Assembly: GCF_013911645.1 (NCBI RefSeq)
Contig: NZ_JACESV010000003.1
Location: 186,001 to 250,000 of the forward strand
Length of the DNA: 64,000 nt
Source of the DNA: Allomuricauda sp.
GTDB lineage: Bacteria; Bacteroidota; Bacteroidia; Flavobacteriales; Flavobacteriaceae
Direction: 5' to 3'
Shown here: in pieces, positions 52,030-61,267 of the stretch
Numbering within the stretch: the first letter of the stretch is position 1
Layout of the letters: every line of letters begins with the position of its first letter
Notes under the pieces: generated by a model
The model's database searches: none
The model's input: only the letters and a program-made list of their open reading frames with translations
Told to the model about the DNA's origin: nothing
Program-made: the position numbers and the translations under genes

Positions 52030-52246
52030 GATGCAAAGCATCAATGGAGAAATCTCAGCTAACCACAGATTTCTCACATCCGTTCGAAATGACAAAAGAA
52101 AATTAGTGCAATTCCTGCTCCGGCAGGCGGGCGTGTCAAACTACTACTTAAAAAAATATCTCGACTGCCCTGCCCGTCCGGCAGGCGGGCGCTCGATATG
52201 ACAATCAATAAAGAGAGAGATTTTTCGCTATGCTCAAAATGACAAA
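52028..52246. repeat. Dispersed repeats before kmo
   Basis: 52028-52092 is a direct relative of 49826-49892 (GAGATGCAAAGCATC, AGAAATCTCAGCTA, CGTTCGAAATGACA). 52158-52196 is the inverted copy of the GC-rich hairpin at 27696-27734. A partial copy of the hairpin core lies near 52118-52136. Confidence 0.8.
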
Positions 52247-53605
52247 TTAGGGTGCTTTATTATCTGTCAAGAGTTCCAAGATTTTGTCTTCCACTTCCTT
52301 GGAATCCCACTTTTCTTCAATATTGGGAAGTTGCATTACTTGCTGCATAATTTCTTCCTGCATATCACCTATGGCGAGAGCTTCGGCATAGGGCCTATCA
52401 GAAAAAGTAACGCGGCTATACACTGGTACCCACTTCTCCGGATGCTTGGTGGCAAAATGTTTTTCAATCTTCTTTTGCAACAAAAATTTTGGGTCTGCTG
52501 TTTTACTGCTCATTTCCACAAAGTTTCTGTAACTCAGTTCGGCAATTGCATCGGCATTGGGTTTCCGTTCTTCTTGATATTCGGAAAAGATGGCCTCCCA
52601 ATCATCCCCATGTTTCTCCATTAACTGATTGAGCACGTAGATATCCTCAAAACCGGCATTCATGCCCTGTCCGTAAAATGGCACGATGGCATGGGCGGAA
52701 TCGCCTACCAAGGCCACTTTGTTCCAATACGTCCAAGGATAGCATTTCATGGTGACCATGGCACTGGTCGGGTTATTGAAAAAATCTTTGGTCAAATCCT
52801 CAATTTCTTTACGAACATTGGGAAAGTATTTTTTAAAAAATTCACGGGCCTGATTTTCGGTCTCGATACTTTTAAAAGAGACTTCCCCTTCAAAAGGCAA
52901 AAACAGGGTACAGGTAAAACTGCCATCAATATTGGGCATGGCGATGAGCATAAACTCACCTCTTGGCCAAATATGGAACGAGCTATTGTCCAACTTATGG
53001 GTACCATCCTCATTGGCAGGTATGGTAAGCTCTTTGTAGCCTACATCAATAAAGTTCTGGGAATAGTTAAACCTACTTTGGCGCTGCATTTTGTGGCGTA
53101 CCCTTGAAAAGGCTCCATCACAACCAAAAATCAGGTCAAAATTATACGCTTTCCATTCGCTTTTTTCGGTTTCTCCTGTATAGATTCTAGCTTCGGGCAA
53201 ATCAACATCCCAAACTTTTTCATTAAATCGGAACGAGGCACCCTCACCTTCAGCCAAATCAATCATCCGTTTGTTGAGAATTCCCCGTGAAATAGACCAA
53301 ATAGCCTCCCCGTCTTTCCCATATTTCTGAAAATAGACCGGTTTATCGTTCACATGCATTGCACGTTTATCGAGCGGAATGGCTATTTCCTTGATTTTTT
53401 TCCCAATGCCCACTTCATCCAGAGAGCGCCATCCCCTATTGCTCATTGCAAGGTTAATGGAACGCCCGGAGAACTTGATGGTCCTTATATCCGGTCTTCT
53501 ATCGAATACAGTAACTGTATGCCCACTTCTTCGTAAATAAATTGCTAAAAGGGAACCCACCAATCCGGAACCGATGATGGCTATATTTTTTGGAGTCTGT
53601 GCCAT
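52247..53605 (-). CDS. kmo: Kynurenine 3-monooxygenase
   Basis: A 452-aa class A flavin monooxygenase. FAD motifs are GSGLVGSLLAIYLRRSG at residues 12-28 and LVGDSAHAIVPFYGQGMNAG near 297-316, the latter highly typical of KMO with the conserved Pro-Phe-x-Gly-Gln-Gly. It hydroxylates L-kynurenine to 3-hydroxykynurenine. Kynureninase (59942) lies 6 kb away on the same strand; together they give 3-hydroxyanthranilate for NAD synthesis or tryptophan breakdown. The other pathway genes are not in the window. Confidence 0.93.
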   Translation of the reverse strand: MAQTPKNIAIIGSGLVGSLLAIYLRRSGHTVTVFDRRPDIRTIKFSGRSINLAMSNRGWRSLDEVGIGKKIKEIAIPLDKRAMHVNDKPVYFQKYGKDGEAIWSISRGILNKRMIDLAEGEGASFRFNEKVWDVDLPEARIYTGETEKSEWKAYNFDLIFGCDGAFSRVRHKMQRQSRFNYSQNFIDVGYKELTIPANEDGTHKLDNSSFHIWPRGEFMLIAMPNIDGSFTCTLFLPFEGEVSFKSIETENQAREFFKKYFPNVRKEIEDLTKDFFNNPTSAMVTMKCYPWTYWNKVALVGDSAHAIVPFYGQGMNAGFEDIYVLNQLMEKHGDDWEAIFSEYQEERKPNADAIAELSYRNFVEMSSKTADPKFLLQKKIEKHFATKHPEKWVPVYSRVTFSDRPYAEALAIGDMQEEIMQQVMQLPNIEEKWDSKEVEDKILELLTDNKAP

Positions 53606-53825
53606 AGATGCCCAATGGGCGAATTCTGATTAAGCGGCTAAAATACGGAATTTTAATTTTTTATGTTCACGCATTCCCCTTCCAAATCTCCTTACTACGC
53701 AGGTTTTGCACTTTCCTGTAAAGATATAGTTTGGAGTGTTAAGAATTTTTAACATAAGCGTGTAAACCTTGGCTCCAAATGTTACCGTATATATATAAAA
53801 TATTCCGCTTCGGCGCCTATATATA

Positions 53826-53859
53826 AAAAGTCCTTCACAAACAATTGCGAAGGACTTTT
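53826..53859 (-). terminator. Rho-independent terminator of clpP
   Basis: Perfect 11-bp stem AAAAGTCCTTC / GAAGGACTTTT with a 12-base loop, 24 bases past the clpP stop on the minus strand. Confidence 0.85.
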
Positions 53860-53882
53860 CACTTTTATGGAATTGATTTATC

Positions 53883-54431
53883 CTATTTTAGGATTTCATC
53901 CACAATACCGTATTCCACAGATTCTTCTGCTCCCATCCAATAATCGCGATCAAAATCTTTCATGACTTTTTCAAAAGGTTGTCCGCAGTTTTCCGATAAA
54001 ATTTTGGCACCAAGTTCTTTTGTTTTTATGATTTCCTTGGCCTGAATCTCGATATTCGAAGCCTGTCCCCTTGCTCCACCGCTAGGTTGGTGGATCATGA
54101 CACGGGCATGTGGCTGAATAAATCTCCTGCCTTTTTTCCCTACCGATAAAAGTATGGATCCCATAGAGGCGGCCAAACCGGAACAAACCGTGGATACTGG
54201 GCTTTTTATCTGTTTAATGGTATCATAAATGGCAAAACCAGAGGTTACATACCCTCCTGGGCTATTGATTATCAATTGAATTTCTTTATTGTTCAGCATA
54301 TCCAAATAGAGTAACCTATCTATTACGTGCTTCGCAGAATCATCATCTACTTGGCCCCATAAGAACACTTTGCGGTCCTCTAACAGTTTTTCTTGGATCA
54401 ACTCTTGAACTTTTCCTTTTTTTGAACTCAT
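53883..54431 (-). CDS. clpP: ClpP-family serine protease subunit
   Basis: A 182-aa ClpP homologue with catalytic S89 (GLAASMGS), H114 (MIHQPSGG) and D163 (DRDYWMG), at the spacings of E. coli ClpP. N-terminal residues are shorter and more charged (MSSKKGKVQELIQEKLLEDR) than in the housekeeping propeptide-bearing form, so this may be a second ClpP paralogue. It should form tetradecamers with ClpX or ClpC-type partners; no Clp ATPase is next to it. A strong terminator follows. Confidence 0.92.
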   Translation of the reverse strand: MSSKKGKVQELIQEKLLEDRKVFLWGQVDDDSAKHVIDRLLYLDMLNNKEIQLIINSPGGYVTSGFAIYDTIKQIKSPVSTVCSGLAASMGSILLSVGKKGRRFIQPHARVMIHQPSGGARGQASNIEIQAKEIIKTKELGAKILSENCGQPFEKVMKDFDRDYWMGAEESVEYGIVDEILK

Positions 54432-54507
54432 TTTTTAGGTGTTGTAAGACTTCAAAAATAATCAAATTCCAAGGAAGTTTCCGCACTTGTTCATCACAAT
54501 ACTTGGA

Positions 54508-55335
54508 TTATGATTTTATCTCCACTTTTTGCGACACTACATCTTTGATCGGAATCACAAATTTACTTTTTTGGGTCTCCAAAGTAAGACTGTTATTATC
54601 TATGGCCTTAATGGTTCCTTCATCATCACCAATAACTATTTTATCACCCACCATATAAGTTTTTCGTGTGTAAAAAGACCTAAGCAGGTCTGCAACAATT
54701 TCTCTGGAACCCAATCCAACACCCAAGGCAAATGCCAAAAGAAAAGACCCCAAGATCAAAGTTATGTTGTTGGTGATTATGGTTGTATCTACCCCAGCTT
54801 GATTCAATGCAGTAATTGACATAAATATTACAATCACATAAAAAAACAGGTTACTCACCAGATTGGAACCACCAAATTCGAGGGAATCAAAAAGTCGTTT
54901 AATGGTTTTCTTTACAAAGTTACCAATGTAGAACCCTAACATTAGAAGTGCAAGTGCACTAAAGAATCGGGGCAGATAATGTAAAAGATTACCTATTTCC
55001 TGGGATATGATCTTCCAATCCAAAATATCGGCCGCCACAATAAGAAAGACCAGGATCAAAAACCACCGAACAAAGCCCAATATTATTTTGGTGAGGTCTA
55101 TTTTAAGGTCGCTTTTGCCCGTTACGTCCATTCCGTTTATTTTATCGTTCAGTACTTGTATTTTGGCGATTTTGAGGATTTTCCGGAATAGGAACATTAC
55201 GATCTTAATAACGATCCAACCTAAAAATAAAATAACAATTGCGCCCAAAATTTTAGGAAAGGCCAATGCTATCTCTTTGCCCATGCCCGATAACGAGTCA
55301 AGGGTCACATTTTTCCAATCATTAATAGTCTCCAT
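54508..55335 (-). CDS. MscS-family mechanosensitive ion channel
   Basis: A 275-aa membrane protein with four or five transmembrane helices (near 28-50, 85-105, 122-145, 155-180, 185-205). The pore helix has the Gly/Ala-rich pattern LGSFLLAFALGVGLGSREI near 192-210, and the cytosolic beta domain begins with YMVGDKIVIGDDEGTIKAI near 230. The C-terminal domain is short compared with MscS. It would act as a small-conductance osmotic safety valve. It lies 26 bases downstream of a 63-aa gene and the ECF sigma gene on the same strand, so may be part of that unit. Confidence 0.87.
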   Translation of the reverse strand: METINDWKNVTLDSLSGMGKEIALAFPKILGAIVILFLGWIVIKIVMFLFRKILKIAKIQVLNDKINGMDVTGKSDLKIDLTKIILGFVRWFLILVFLIVAADILDWKIISQEIGNLLHYLPRFFSALALLMLGFYIGNFVKKTIKRLFDSLEFGGSNLVSNLFFYVIVIFMSITALNQAGVDTTIITNNITLILGSFLLAFALGVGLGSREIVADLLRSFYTRKTYMVGDKIVIGDDEGTIKAIDNNSLTLETQKSKFVIPIKDVVSQKVEIKS

Positions 55336-55361
55336 AGTTGATGTTTATTTATAGTGTTCTG

Positions 55362-55553
55362 TTAGTTGTTTTCGCCCAAGGTTTTGAATAGTTTGCGCAA
55401 AGCACCCCCCAAATTGATAGAGAACAATGAAGCCATGTCCATGATCAACTTTGCCGCAGCAATGTCGTTCATCACTTTTTGCTTCATTTCGGGCGGAGCC
55501 TCGTGTAGGGAGGCCTCCAGCTCTTTAAATGGGTTTTTATGTTTCTTTGCCAT
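55362..55553 (-). CDS. Small hypothetical protein coupled to ECF sigma gene
   Basis: A 63-aa helical protein (NPFKELEASLHEAPPEMKQKV, AAAKLIMDMASLFSINL). Its ATG directly follows the TAG of the sigma factor gene with no spacing, so the two are co-transcribed and likely translationally coupled. No family recognised. Position suggests a possible cytosolic regulator of the sigma factor, or simply a partner in the unit; there is no transmembrane segment or anti-sigma motif. Confidence 0.7.
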   Translation of the reverse strand: MAKKHKNPFKELEASLHEAPPEMKQKVMNDIAAAKLIMDMASLFSINLGGALRKLFKTLGENN

Positions 55554-56183
55554 CTATTCCAGGGTATTATAGATTTCCAATAGTCGTTCCTTAGCTCTTT
55601 TGAGCCTCATCTTCACCGCACTCTCCCCTATGTCCATTAAACTGACCAGTTCTTTTATGCTGGCGCCATCTTGATATTTCAATAACAAAATGGATTTATC
55701 TTCGACCGAGACAAGATCCAAGCACTTTTTGAGTTTATCCGCTTTCATTTCGTATAAACTCTCATCGGGCACTTCTTCGGTAAGCTTATGTTCGGAAACT
55801 TCAACCTGTACGGATTGGTCCCGTATTTTTAGTTGCTTGTTCCGATTTACATAGTTCACACAAAAATTATAGGTAAAAGAATACAGCCATGTAGAGAACT
55901 TCGATTTCCCTTTAAAGGTTCGAAGTTTGATAAAAAGTTGGAGGAACACATCCTGTGTCAAATCCTCCGCCTCGTCAGCAGATTTTGCAAATCCGTAACA
56001 TTTGTTATAGACCATTTTCGCATAGCGGTCGTACAATTTCCCGAATAGCATAGGGTCATTGTCCGCCACAATCTGTTTCACTAATTCCTCATCAGAAAGA
56101 TGCACGTATAAGTCTTCCTTTTCCAAAAACGCTTTGTCGGGGTTACTTACAAGTATTAGAAACAGCTTTTTAAAAAAGGTCAC
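55554..56183 (-). CDS. ECF RNA polymerase sigma factor
   Basis: A 209-aa ECF-type sigma factor with an N-terminal extension. Region 2 spans about 45-115 (LFGKLYDRYAKMVYNKCYGF, DLTQDVFLQLFIKLRTF), region 4 about 145-205 (LKYQDGASIKELVSLMDIGE then MRLKRAKERL). The start appears to be GTG at 56183; the next Met lies inside region 2. No FecR or receptor follows; instead a 63-aa protein and an MscS channel lie downstream, pointing to a stress rather than transport role. Confidence 0.88.
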   Translation of the reverse strand: MTFFKKLFLILVSNPDKAFLEKEDLYVHLSDEELVKQIVADNDPMLFGKLYDRYAKMVYNKCYGFAKSADEAEDLTQDVFLQLFIKLRTFKGKSKFSTWLYSFTYNFCVNYVNRNKQLKIRDQSVQVEVSEHKLTEEVPDESLYEMKADKLKKCLDLVSVEDKSILLLKYQDGASIKELVSLMDIGESAVKMRLKRAKERLLEIYNTLE

Positions 56184-56269
56184 TCCAAAAACAGGTTTAT
56201 TTGGTCAGGCTTTTTAAAATGGGGCGCAAATTAAAAGATTTTCCTAGTATATTTGATTAAAAACCAGAT

Positions 56270-56959
56270 ATGAAGACCCATTACATCGTTGGACTGTTCG
56301 CCTTTTTATTGATTTTCTCCTGCAAAACAGATTCCAAAAAACCCGAAGCAACTTCCAGACCCTCCGAAACTGAAAAAACCGTTCCCGAACTAATCGCGGA
56401 GGCGCACGGTTTTGACAACTGGAAGGATGTGAAAAAAATCACCTTTACCTTCAACGTAGATAGGGATTCCATGCATTTTGAGCGTAGCTGGCATTGGGAA
56501 ACCAAAACCAATACGATTACCTCCATCTCCGGAGCAGATACCTTGACTTACGACCGTGCAAACATGGATAGCATTGCCCTAAAAACCAATGGTGGTTTTA
56601 TTAACGACAGGTACTGGTTGATGGCTCCCTTTAATTTGATGTGGGATGCCAACAACTATACTTTTGAACACTTCCCGGAAGTAACCGCCCCCATTAGTGA
56701 GGAGCCCATGCAAAAACTCACCATTGTGTATGCCAACGAAGGTGGTTACACTCCCGGTGATGCCTACGACTTCTATTTTAAGGATGATTATATTGTTCGG
56801 GAATGGGCCTATCGCAAATCCAACCAAGAAGAACCCAACTTGGTTTCTACTTGGGAAGATTATGTGGATATGGAAGGCATTAAACTTGCCCAACAACACA
56901 ACCGCCCCGAAGGTGGCACCAGTCTTTATTTTACGGGGCTTTCGGTGAGGAAGGAATAG
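56270..56959 (+). CDS. Hypothetical lipoprotein
   Basis: A 229-aa lipoprotein (lipobox LIFSC, Cys18) with a Pro/Glu-rich linker (about 24-45) and a beta-rich domain (about 55-225; IAEAHGFDNWKDVKKITFTF, FNLMWDANNYTFEHF). Similar flavobacterial lipoproteins may belong to the DUF6503 group, from memory and unsure. No catalytic motif is visible. It is divergent from the ECF sigma gene (86 bases apart). Confidence 0.75.
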   Translation: MKTHYIVGLFAFLLIFSCKTDSKKPEATSRPSETEKTVPELIAEAHGFDNWKDVKKITFTFNVDRDSMHFERSWHWETKTNTITSISGADTLTYDRANMDSIALKTNGGFINDRYWLMAPFNLMWDANNYTFEHFPEVTAPISEEPMQKLTIVYANEGGYTPGDAYDFYFKDDYIVREWAYRKSNQEEPNLVSTWEDYVDMEGIKLAQQHNRPEGGTSLYFTGLSVRKE

Positions 56960-57196
56960 AATTCTGGTTGATTTTTGAGTTTAGAAAACTCAAAAAAATA
57001 TTTTTAAGGTTCGCCCACACATAACTGAACGATGATGTGATGCGTCTTTTATATCCCAATTTGGGGATATAGTGATTAAAATATCGCTGTAAACAAGTTG
57101 TGCTTCATTCATAAAATTAACTACATTCCCTGTATTTTTACACTTAAATCAATATTATTTGTTGAAATAGATAGTTTTAATTCTGTTTATTTTATA

Positions 57197-57204
57197 TATT
57201 TTTG
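57197..57204 (+). promoter_or_regulatory. Candidate -7 box of AAA_14/DUF4143 gene
   Basis: TATTTTTG matches TAnnTTTG, 24 bases before the ATG. No matching -33 element at standard spacing. Confidence 0.4.
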
Positions 57205-57228
57205 TTGAATTAAAAAGAATACCCAATA

Positions 57229-58671
57229 ATGGCAAACCTTATTCCAACAGAGAAGATTATTGAGCGGCTTCGCTATGAAAACCCATGGTGGGTAACCAAG
57301 GATATTCCTAAGACATATAGTTCAATGTCAAAGAGGCTATATTTTGATCTCTTTTATCCCTTTGTTCTTGAAAGGAGTGTAAAAAGAGCTTTGGTTCTGA
57401 TGGGACCAAGGAGAGTGGGTAAAACAGTGATGCTATTCCACTGTATTGAAAATCTAATTGAAGAAAGTATAAACCCGCAAAAAATCTTCTTTATAGGAAT
57501 TGACAATCCCATCTATGTGAATTTAAGTTTAGAAGATATTTTATCGCTCTGTAAAGAGTCTTTGGCTCTTGAAAATCTAAATGGTTGTTTTGTATTTTTT
57601 GATGAAATACAATATCTGAAAGATTGGGAAAGACATTTAAAAGTTTTAGTAGACTCATATCCTGAAACAAAGTTTATTGTATCGGGATCAGCCGCGGCTG
57701 CCTTAAAATGGCATAGCACGGAAAGTGGGGCGGGAAGGTTTACTGATTTCCTTTTACCACCATTGACATTTCAAGAATATATTCATCTGAAAAAGTTGGA
57801 TCACTTAATTTATGAAGGTGAGATTCAATACGGAGATAAGGGCATACAATATTGCTTAACTCATGACACTAAAGAGCTGAACAAAGAGTTTGTACATTAC
57901 TTAAATTTTGGAGGATACCCTGAAGTTGTGTTATCAGAAAAAATTCAAAGTGATATGGGTAGATATGTCAAGAACGATATAGTAGACAAAGTTTTATTGC
58001 GAGATCTACCGAGTTTATATGGAATTAAAGATGTCCAAGAATTAAATAGATTTTTTACATACATAGCCTATAATACAGGTAATGAGTTTTCGTATGAGAC
58101 AATGTCAAAGGAAAGCGGTATTCAAAAAGATACTTTAAAAAAGTATCTTGAATATTTGGAAGCAGCTTTTTTAATTAAAGTTTTGAACAAAGTTGGAATA
58201 AACGCAAAAAGATTAAAAAGAATCACCAGATTCAAAGTTTACCTAACAAACCCATCTCTTAGAACTGCTTTATTTTCACCAATAACTGAAACTGACCAAG
58301 AAATGGGGAACATGGTAGAAACCGCTATCCTTTCCCAATGGATGCATAGAGAGCAATTAGACTTAACATATGCAAGATGGAAAGAAGGTCGAAAAGAAGG
58401 AGAAGTAGATCTTGTTTTAGTAGATGACAAAAGCTACAGACCAATTTGGGGTGTTGAAATTAAATGGAGCAACAGATTTTATTACAAACCTCAAGAATTA
58501 AAAAGCCTTATAAGCTTTTGTAAGGAAAATAACTTTGAATCAGCAGTAACAACCTCTATTGATCAATTAGGATCAAAAGAAATTCAAGAATTAAAATTCA
58601 CATTTATACCTGCATCAATTTATGCCTACAACATTGGTGAGATTACATTAAAATTGAAAACAAAAAATTAA
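57229..58671 (+). CDS. AAA_14 / DUF4143 ATP-binding protein
   Basis: A 480-aa protein: AAA_14 ATPase domain (about 50-200, Walker A MGPRRVGKT near 63, Walker B CFVFFDEIQY near 122, sensor VSGSAA near 150) and C-terminal DUF4143 domain (about 230-440) ending in a PD-(D/E)xK-like core, EGEVDLVLVDD then GVEIKWS near 415. The family occurs across bacteria and archaea, often in mobile or accessory DNA, with unknown function. The gene and its 270-base upstream region are clearly more AT-rich than neighbours, with many AAA/ATA/TTA codons, which suggests recent transfer. No flanking repeat or integrase is seen. Confidence 0.85.
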   Translation: MANLIPTEKIIERLRYENPWWVTKDIPKTYSSMSKRLYFDLFYPFVLERSVKRALVLMGPRRVGKTVMLFHCIENLIEESINPQKIFFIGIDNPIYVNLSLEDILSLCKESLALENLNGCFVFFDEIQYLKDWERHLKVLVDSYPETKFIVSGSAAAALKWHSTESGAGRFTDFLLPPLTFQEYIHLKKLDHLIYEGEIQYGDKGIQYCLTHDTKELNKEFVHYLNFGGYPEVVLSEKIQSDMGRYVKNDIVDKVLLRDLPSLYGIKDVQELNRFFTYIAYNTGNEFSYETMSKESGIQKDTLKKYLEYLEAAFLIKVLNKVGINAKRLKRITRFKVYLTNPSLRTALFSPITETDQEMGNMVETAILSQWMHREQLDLTYARWKEGRKEGEVDLVLVDDKSYRPIWGVEIKWSNRFYYKPQELKSLISFCKENNFESAVTTSIDQLGSKEIQELKFTFIPASIYAYNIGEITLKLKTKN

Positions 58672-58758
58672 AAAAAGTAAGGACAACAAGGTATCTAGTC
58701 CATACCCTCGGGATACCCTCCATACACAAAACCATTATCAAACCCAATAAAAAACAAC

Positions 58759-59907
58759 TCACCTCCCCCTCCTACCCAGAAAAAAAGTAATCCCCAAAAC
58801 CATAAGGGCCATGCACAACAGCAATACAAAACTATAGTTTAAGGAAGCACTTTCGGCAATAAATCCAAGGATTACTGGCCCTAACAAAAAACCGATATAC
58901 CCCGAACCTGCGATAAAAGCCACCCCTTGGGAGGAATCCACCCCCTTTACATTACCACCAATTCTAAACAATTCAGGAACAATCACCGAAAATCCTAGGC
59001 CATTAAAAGCAAAGCCAATAATGGACCAAGTGGTGTTTTGCGTCAGCACCAGAACAAAACCAATGGCAGCGATAAAAGCACCCAGCCCCACTATTTTAAT
59101 GGGACCTATTTTGGCACTAATGCCATCACCAAGAAATCGACCCAACGTCATCGTGGTAGAAAACGCCAAGAATCCCGCCCCAATGAGCAGTTCCGGCGCC
59201 GTGGTCATTTCTTTAAGGTAGAGCGCGCTCCAGTCGATTATTGCACCTTCACTTCCAAAGGAAACAAACCCGATAATACCCAAAAGCAATAAAGGTTTAA
59301 ATAGTTTTAGACTAAAAGGTTCTTTTTCTACAGGAGCGGCCACTATATGGACATAATGCTTTTTTAGAAAAAAATTGATGGCAAACACCAAAACCACGGT
59401 GATACCCATGTGCAGCACAGGGTTTCCAATCACGGGAATCAAGAAGCTGCCCAGTCCCACCAAAATACCCCCCAGACTAAAAAAACCGTGGGCTGCGGAC
59501 ATAAAATTTTGTTTATCCTCCTTTTCAATTTCGGTGACCAAGGTGTTTATGGCGATATCGATAAAACCGTTGCTGGCCCCAAAAAGGTAGAGGCCTGCCA
59601 TCAACAAATAATAATTGGGTGCCATAAGCGGCAGCATGGCCGTTACAGAAGCAAATAGCACCCCATACCAAGATGCCCTGCCAACCCCGATTTTGTTGAT
59701 GATTTTGGAAGCTACCGGAAAAATGGTGAAAACCCCAAGGGACAAACAAAATAGAGCTATACCCAAATCGGCCTTATCTATATCCAGTTTTTCCTTTACT
59801 GTGGGGATATAAATGGCCCAAGTACCAAACCAAATATTGATACTGGTAAACACCCATGCCACACCAAAATATCTCGGTTTGGATAAAATAAGCCATAGGG
59901 ATTTCAT
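58759..59907 (-). CDS. MFS transporter
   Basis: A 382-aa inner membrane protein with about 12 transmembrane helices in two six-helix bundles and a central loop near 190-200 (YVHIVAAPVEKEPFSL). The N-terminal FGTWAIYIPTVKEKL and SAAHGFFSLGGILVGLGSF segments resemble the FucP/YbjJ-like group of the major facilitator superfamily. Substrate unknown. It starts 34 bases after kynureninase on the same strand and may be co-transcribed with it, so transport of kynurenine or tryptophan metabolites is a possible but unproved role. Confidence 0.85.
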   Translation of the reverse strand: MKSLWLILSKPRYFGVAWVFTSINIWFGTWAIYIPTVKEKLDIDKADLGIALFCLSLGVFTIFPVASKIINKIGVGRASWYGVLFASVTAMLPLMAPNYYLLMAGLYLFGASNGFIDIAINTLVTEIEKEDKQNFMSAAHGFFSLGGILVGLGSFLIPVIGNPVLHMGITVVLVFAINFFLKKHYVHIVAAPVEKEPFSLKLFKPLLLLGIIGFVSFGSEGAIIDWSALYLKEMTTAPELLIGAGFLAFSTTMTLGRFLGDGISAKIGPIKIVGLGAFIAAIGFVLVLTQNTTWSIIGFAFNGLGFSVIVPELFRIGGNVKGVDSSQGVAFIAGSGYIGFLLGPVILGFIAESASLNYSFVLLLCMALMVLGITFFLGRRGR

Positions 59908-59941
59908 ACGCTGGTAGAGTTTGGTTGGTTAATTTAATTGG

Positions 59942-61210
59942 TTATTTGCCCTGTATGCCCGCTTTCAAGATCTGCCCAAACCGGTACATATCCTCATAAG
60001 AGCAATAAAGGGGAGCCGGGGCCAATCGTATAACATTGGGTTCCCTCCAATCGGTTATCACACCGTTTTTCATTAAATAATCAAAGATGGGCTTCCCTTC
60101 TCCGTGCAAAAACACGGAAAGCTGGCAACCTCTTGCCTCCGGGGTAATTATTTCGAAGGTGCTGTCCACTTCCTTGTCAATCTCATGAAGTACAAACTCC
60201 AAAAAGGCCACAATGGTCTTTTGCTTTTTAACAAGGGCATCCATCCCAACTTCATCAAATATCTCCAAGGATGCCAAATAAGGTGCGATGGATAATATGG
60301 GCGGATTGCTCAATTGCCATGCATCGGCACTTTCAATGGGGTCAAACTCAGGTTGCATTAAAAAGCGGGTCTCCTTTTTGGTGCCCCACCAGCCTTCAAA
60401 ACGAGGAATATCTTCTTTTCCCAAATGTCTTTCATGCACAAAAATCCCAGATGCGTTCCCGGGACCACTGTTCATGTATTTGTAACTGCACCAGGCGGCA
60501 AAATCAGCGCCCCAGTCATGAAGACTAAGTTTGATGTTTCCAACTCCGTGGGCCAAATCCCAGCCCACAAAGGCGCCAACGCCCTTACCTGTTTTGGTAA
60601 TGGTTTGCATATCCAACACTTGGCCATTGTAGTAATTGACACCGCCCATCAATACCAAGGCCAGTTCGTCTCCCACCTCGTTGATTTTTTTAATAATATC
60701 TTCCGTGCGCCATGCATGTTCCCCGTCCCTCTTTTTTACTTCAACTATGGCATCTTTGGGGTCCAATCCATGAAAACGGACCTGGCTTTGCAGCATATAT
60801 TGGTCAGATGGAAATGCTTTTTCCTCGCATATAATCTTGAATCGCTTTTCGGTAGGTCTATAAAAGGACACCATCAACAAATGAAGATTGACGGTAAGCG
60901 TGTTCATCACCGAAACTTCCTTGGGTTTTGCCCCTACAACCTTGCCCAAACCTTCGGCCAGTCTTTCGTGATAATCCCACCAAGGTTTATCTGCATAAAA
61001 ATGCCCCTCCACGGCCAGTTCCCGCCAATCTTTCATAACCTCATCCACAAATTTTTGGGTGCGTTTGGGTTGAAGGCCAAGGGAATTTCCCGTGAAGTAG
61101 ATTACATCCTTCCCGTTTACTTGCGGATAGTGAAATTCGTTTCTATAGGCAGCAAGGGTGTCGGAAGCATCGAGCTTTTTTGCAAATTCAAGCGTATTTT
61201 GGAACGTCAT
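59942..61210 (-). CDS. kynU: Kynureninase
   Basis: A 422-aa PLP enzyme; ATG at 61210 (MTFQNTLEFAK) is preferred to a TTG 21 bases upstream. The PLP Lys is K244 in CSYKYMNSGPG; the N-terminal YFTGNSLGLQP and HFYADKPWWDYH segments and the phosphate-binding area NTLTVNLHLLM are characteristic. It cleaves 3-hydroxykynurenine (or kynurenine) to 3-hydroxyanthranilate plus alanine. It pairs with kmo 6 kb away. An MFS gene follows 34 bases downstream. Confidence 0.95.
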   Translation of the reverse strand: MTFQNTLEFAKKLDASDTLAAYRNEFHYPQVNGKDVIYFTGNSLGLQPKRTQKFVDEVMKDWRELAVEGHFYADKPWWDYHERLAEGLGKVVGAKPKEVSVMNTLTVNLHLLMVSFYRPTEKRFKIICEEKAFPSDQYMLQSQVRFHGLDPKDAIVEVKKRDGEHAWRTEDIIKKINEVGDELALVLMGGVNYYNGQVLDMQTITKTGKGVGAFVGWDLAHGVGNIKLSLHDWGADFAAWCSYKYMNSGPGNASGIFVHERHLGKEDIPRFEGWWGTKKETRFLMQPEFDPIESADAWQLSNPPILSIAPYLASLEIFDEVGMDALVKKQKTIVAFLEFVLHEIDKEVDSTFEIITPEARGCQLSVFLHGEGKPIFDYLMKNGVITDWREPNVIRLAPAPLYCSYEDMYRFGQILKAGIQGK

Positions 61211-61267
61211 TCTTATTTTGGTTTGCTTCAAAAATACGATTTGTGAAAGTAATCTTAGGAAAAGAAA

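Noticed and set aside
53606..53882. TATATATA-rich gap before clpP terminator as an RNA gene
   Set aside because: No tRNA, SRP RNA or 6S-like structure could be drawn; only the clpP terminator is convincing.
60425..61246. 273-codon plus-strand ORF opposite kynureninase
   Set aside because: Shadow of kynU, with Cys/His/Phe-rich composition atypical of real proteins.
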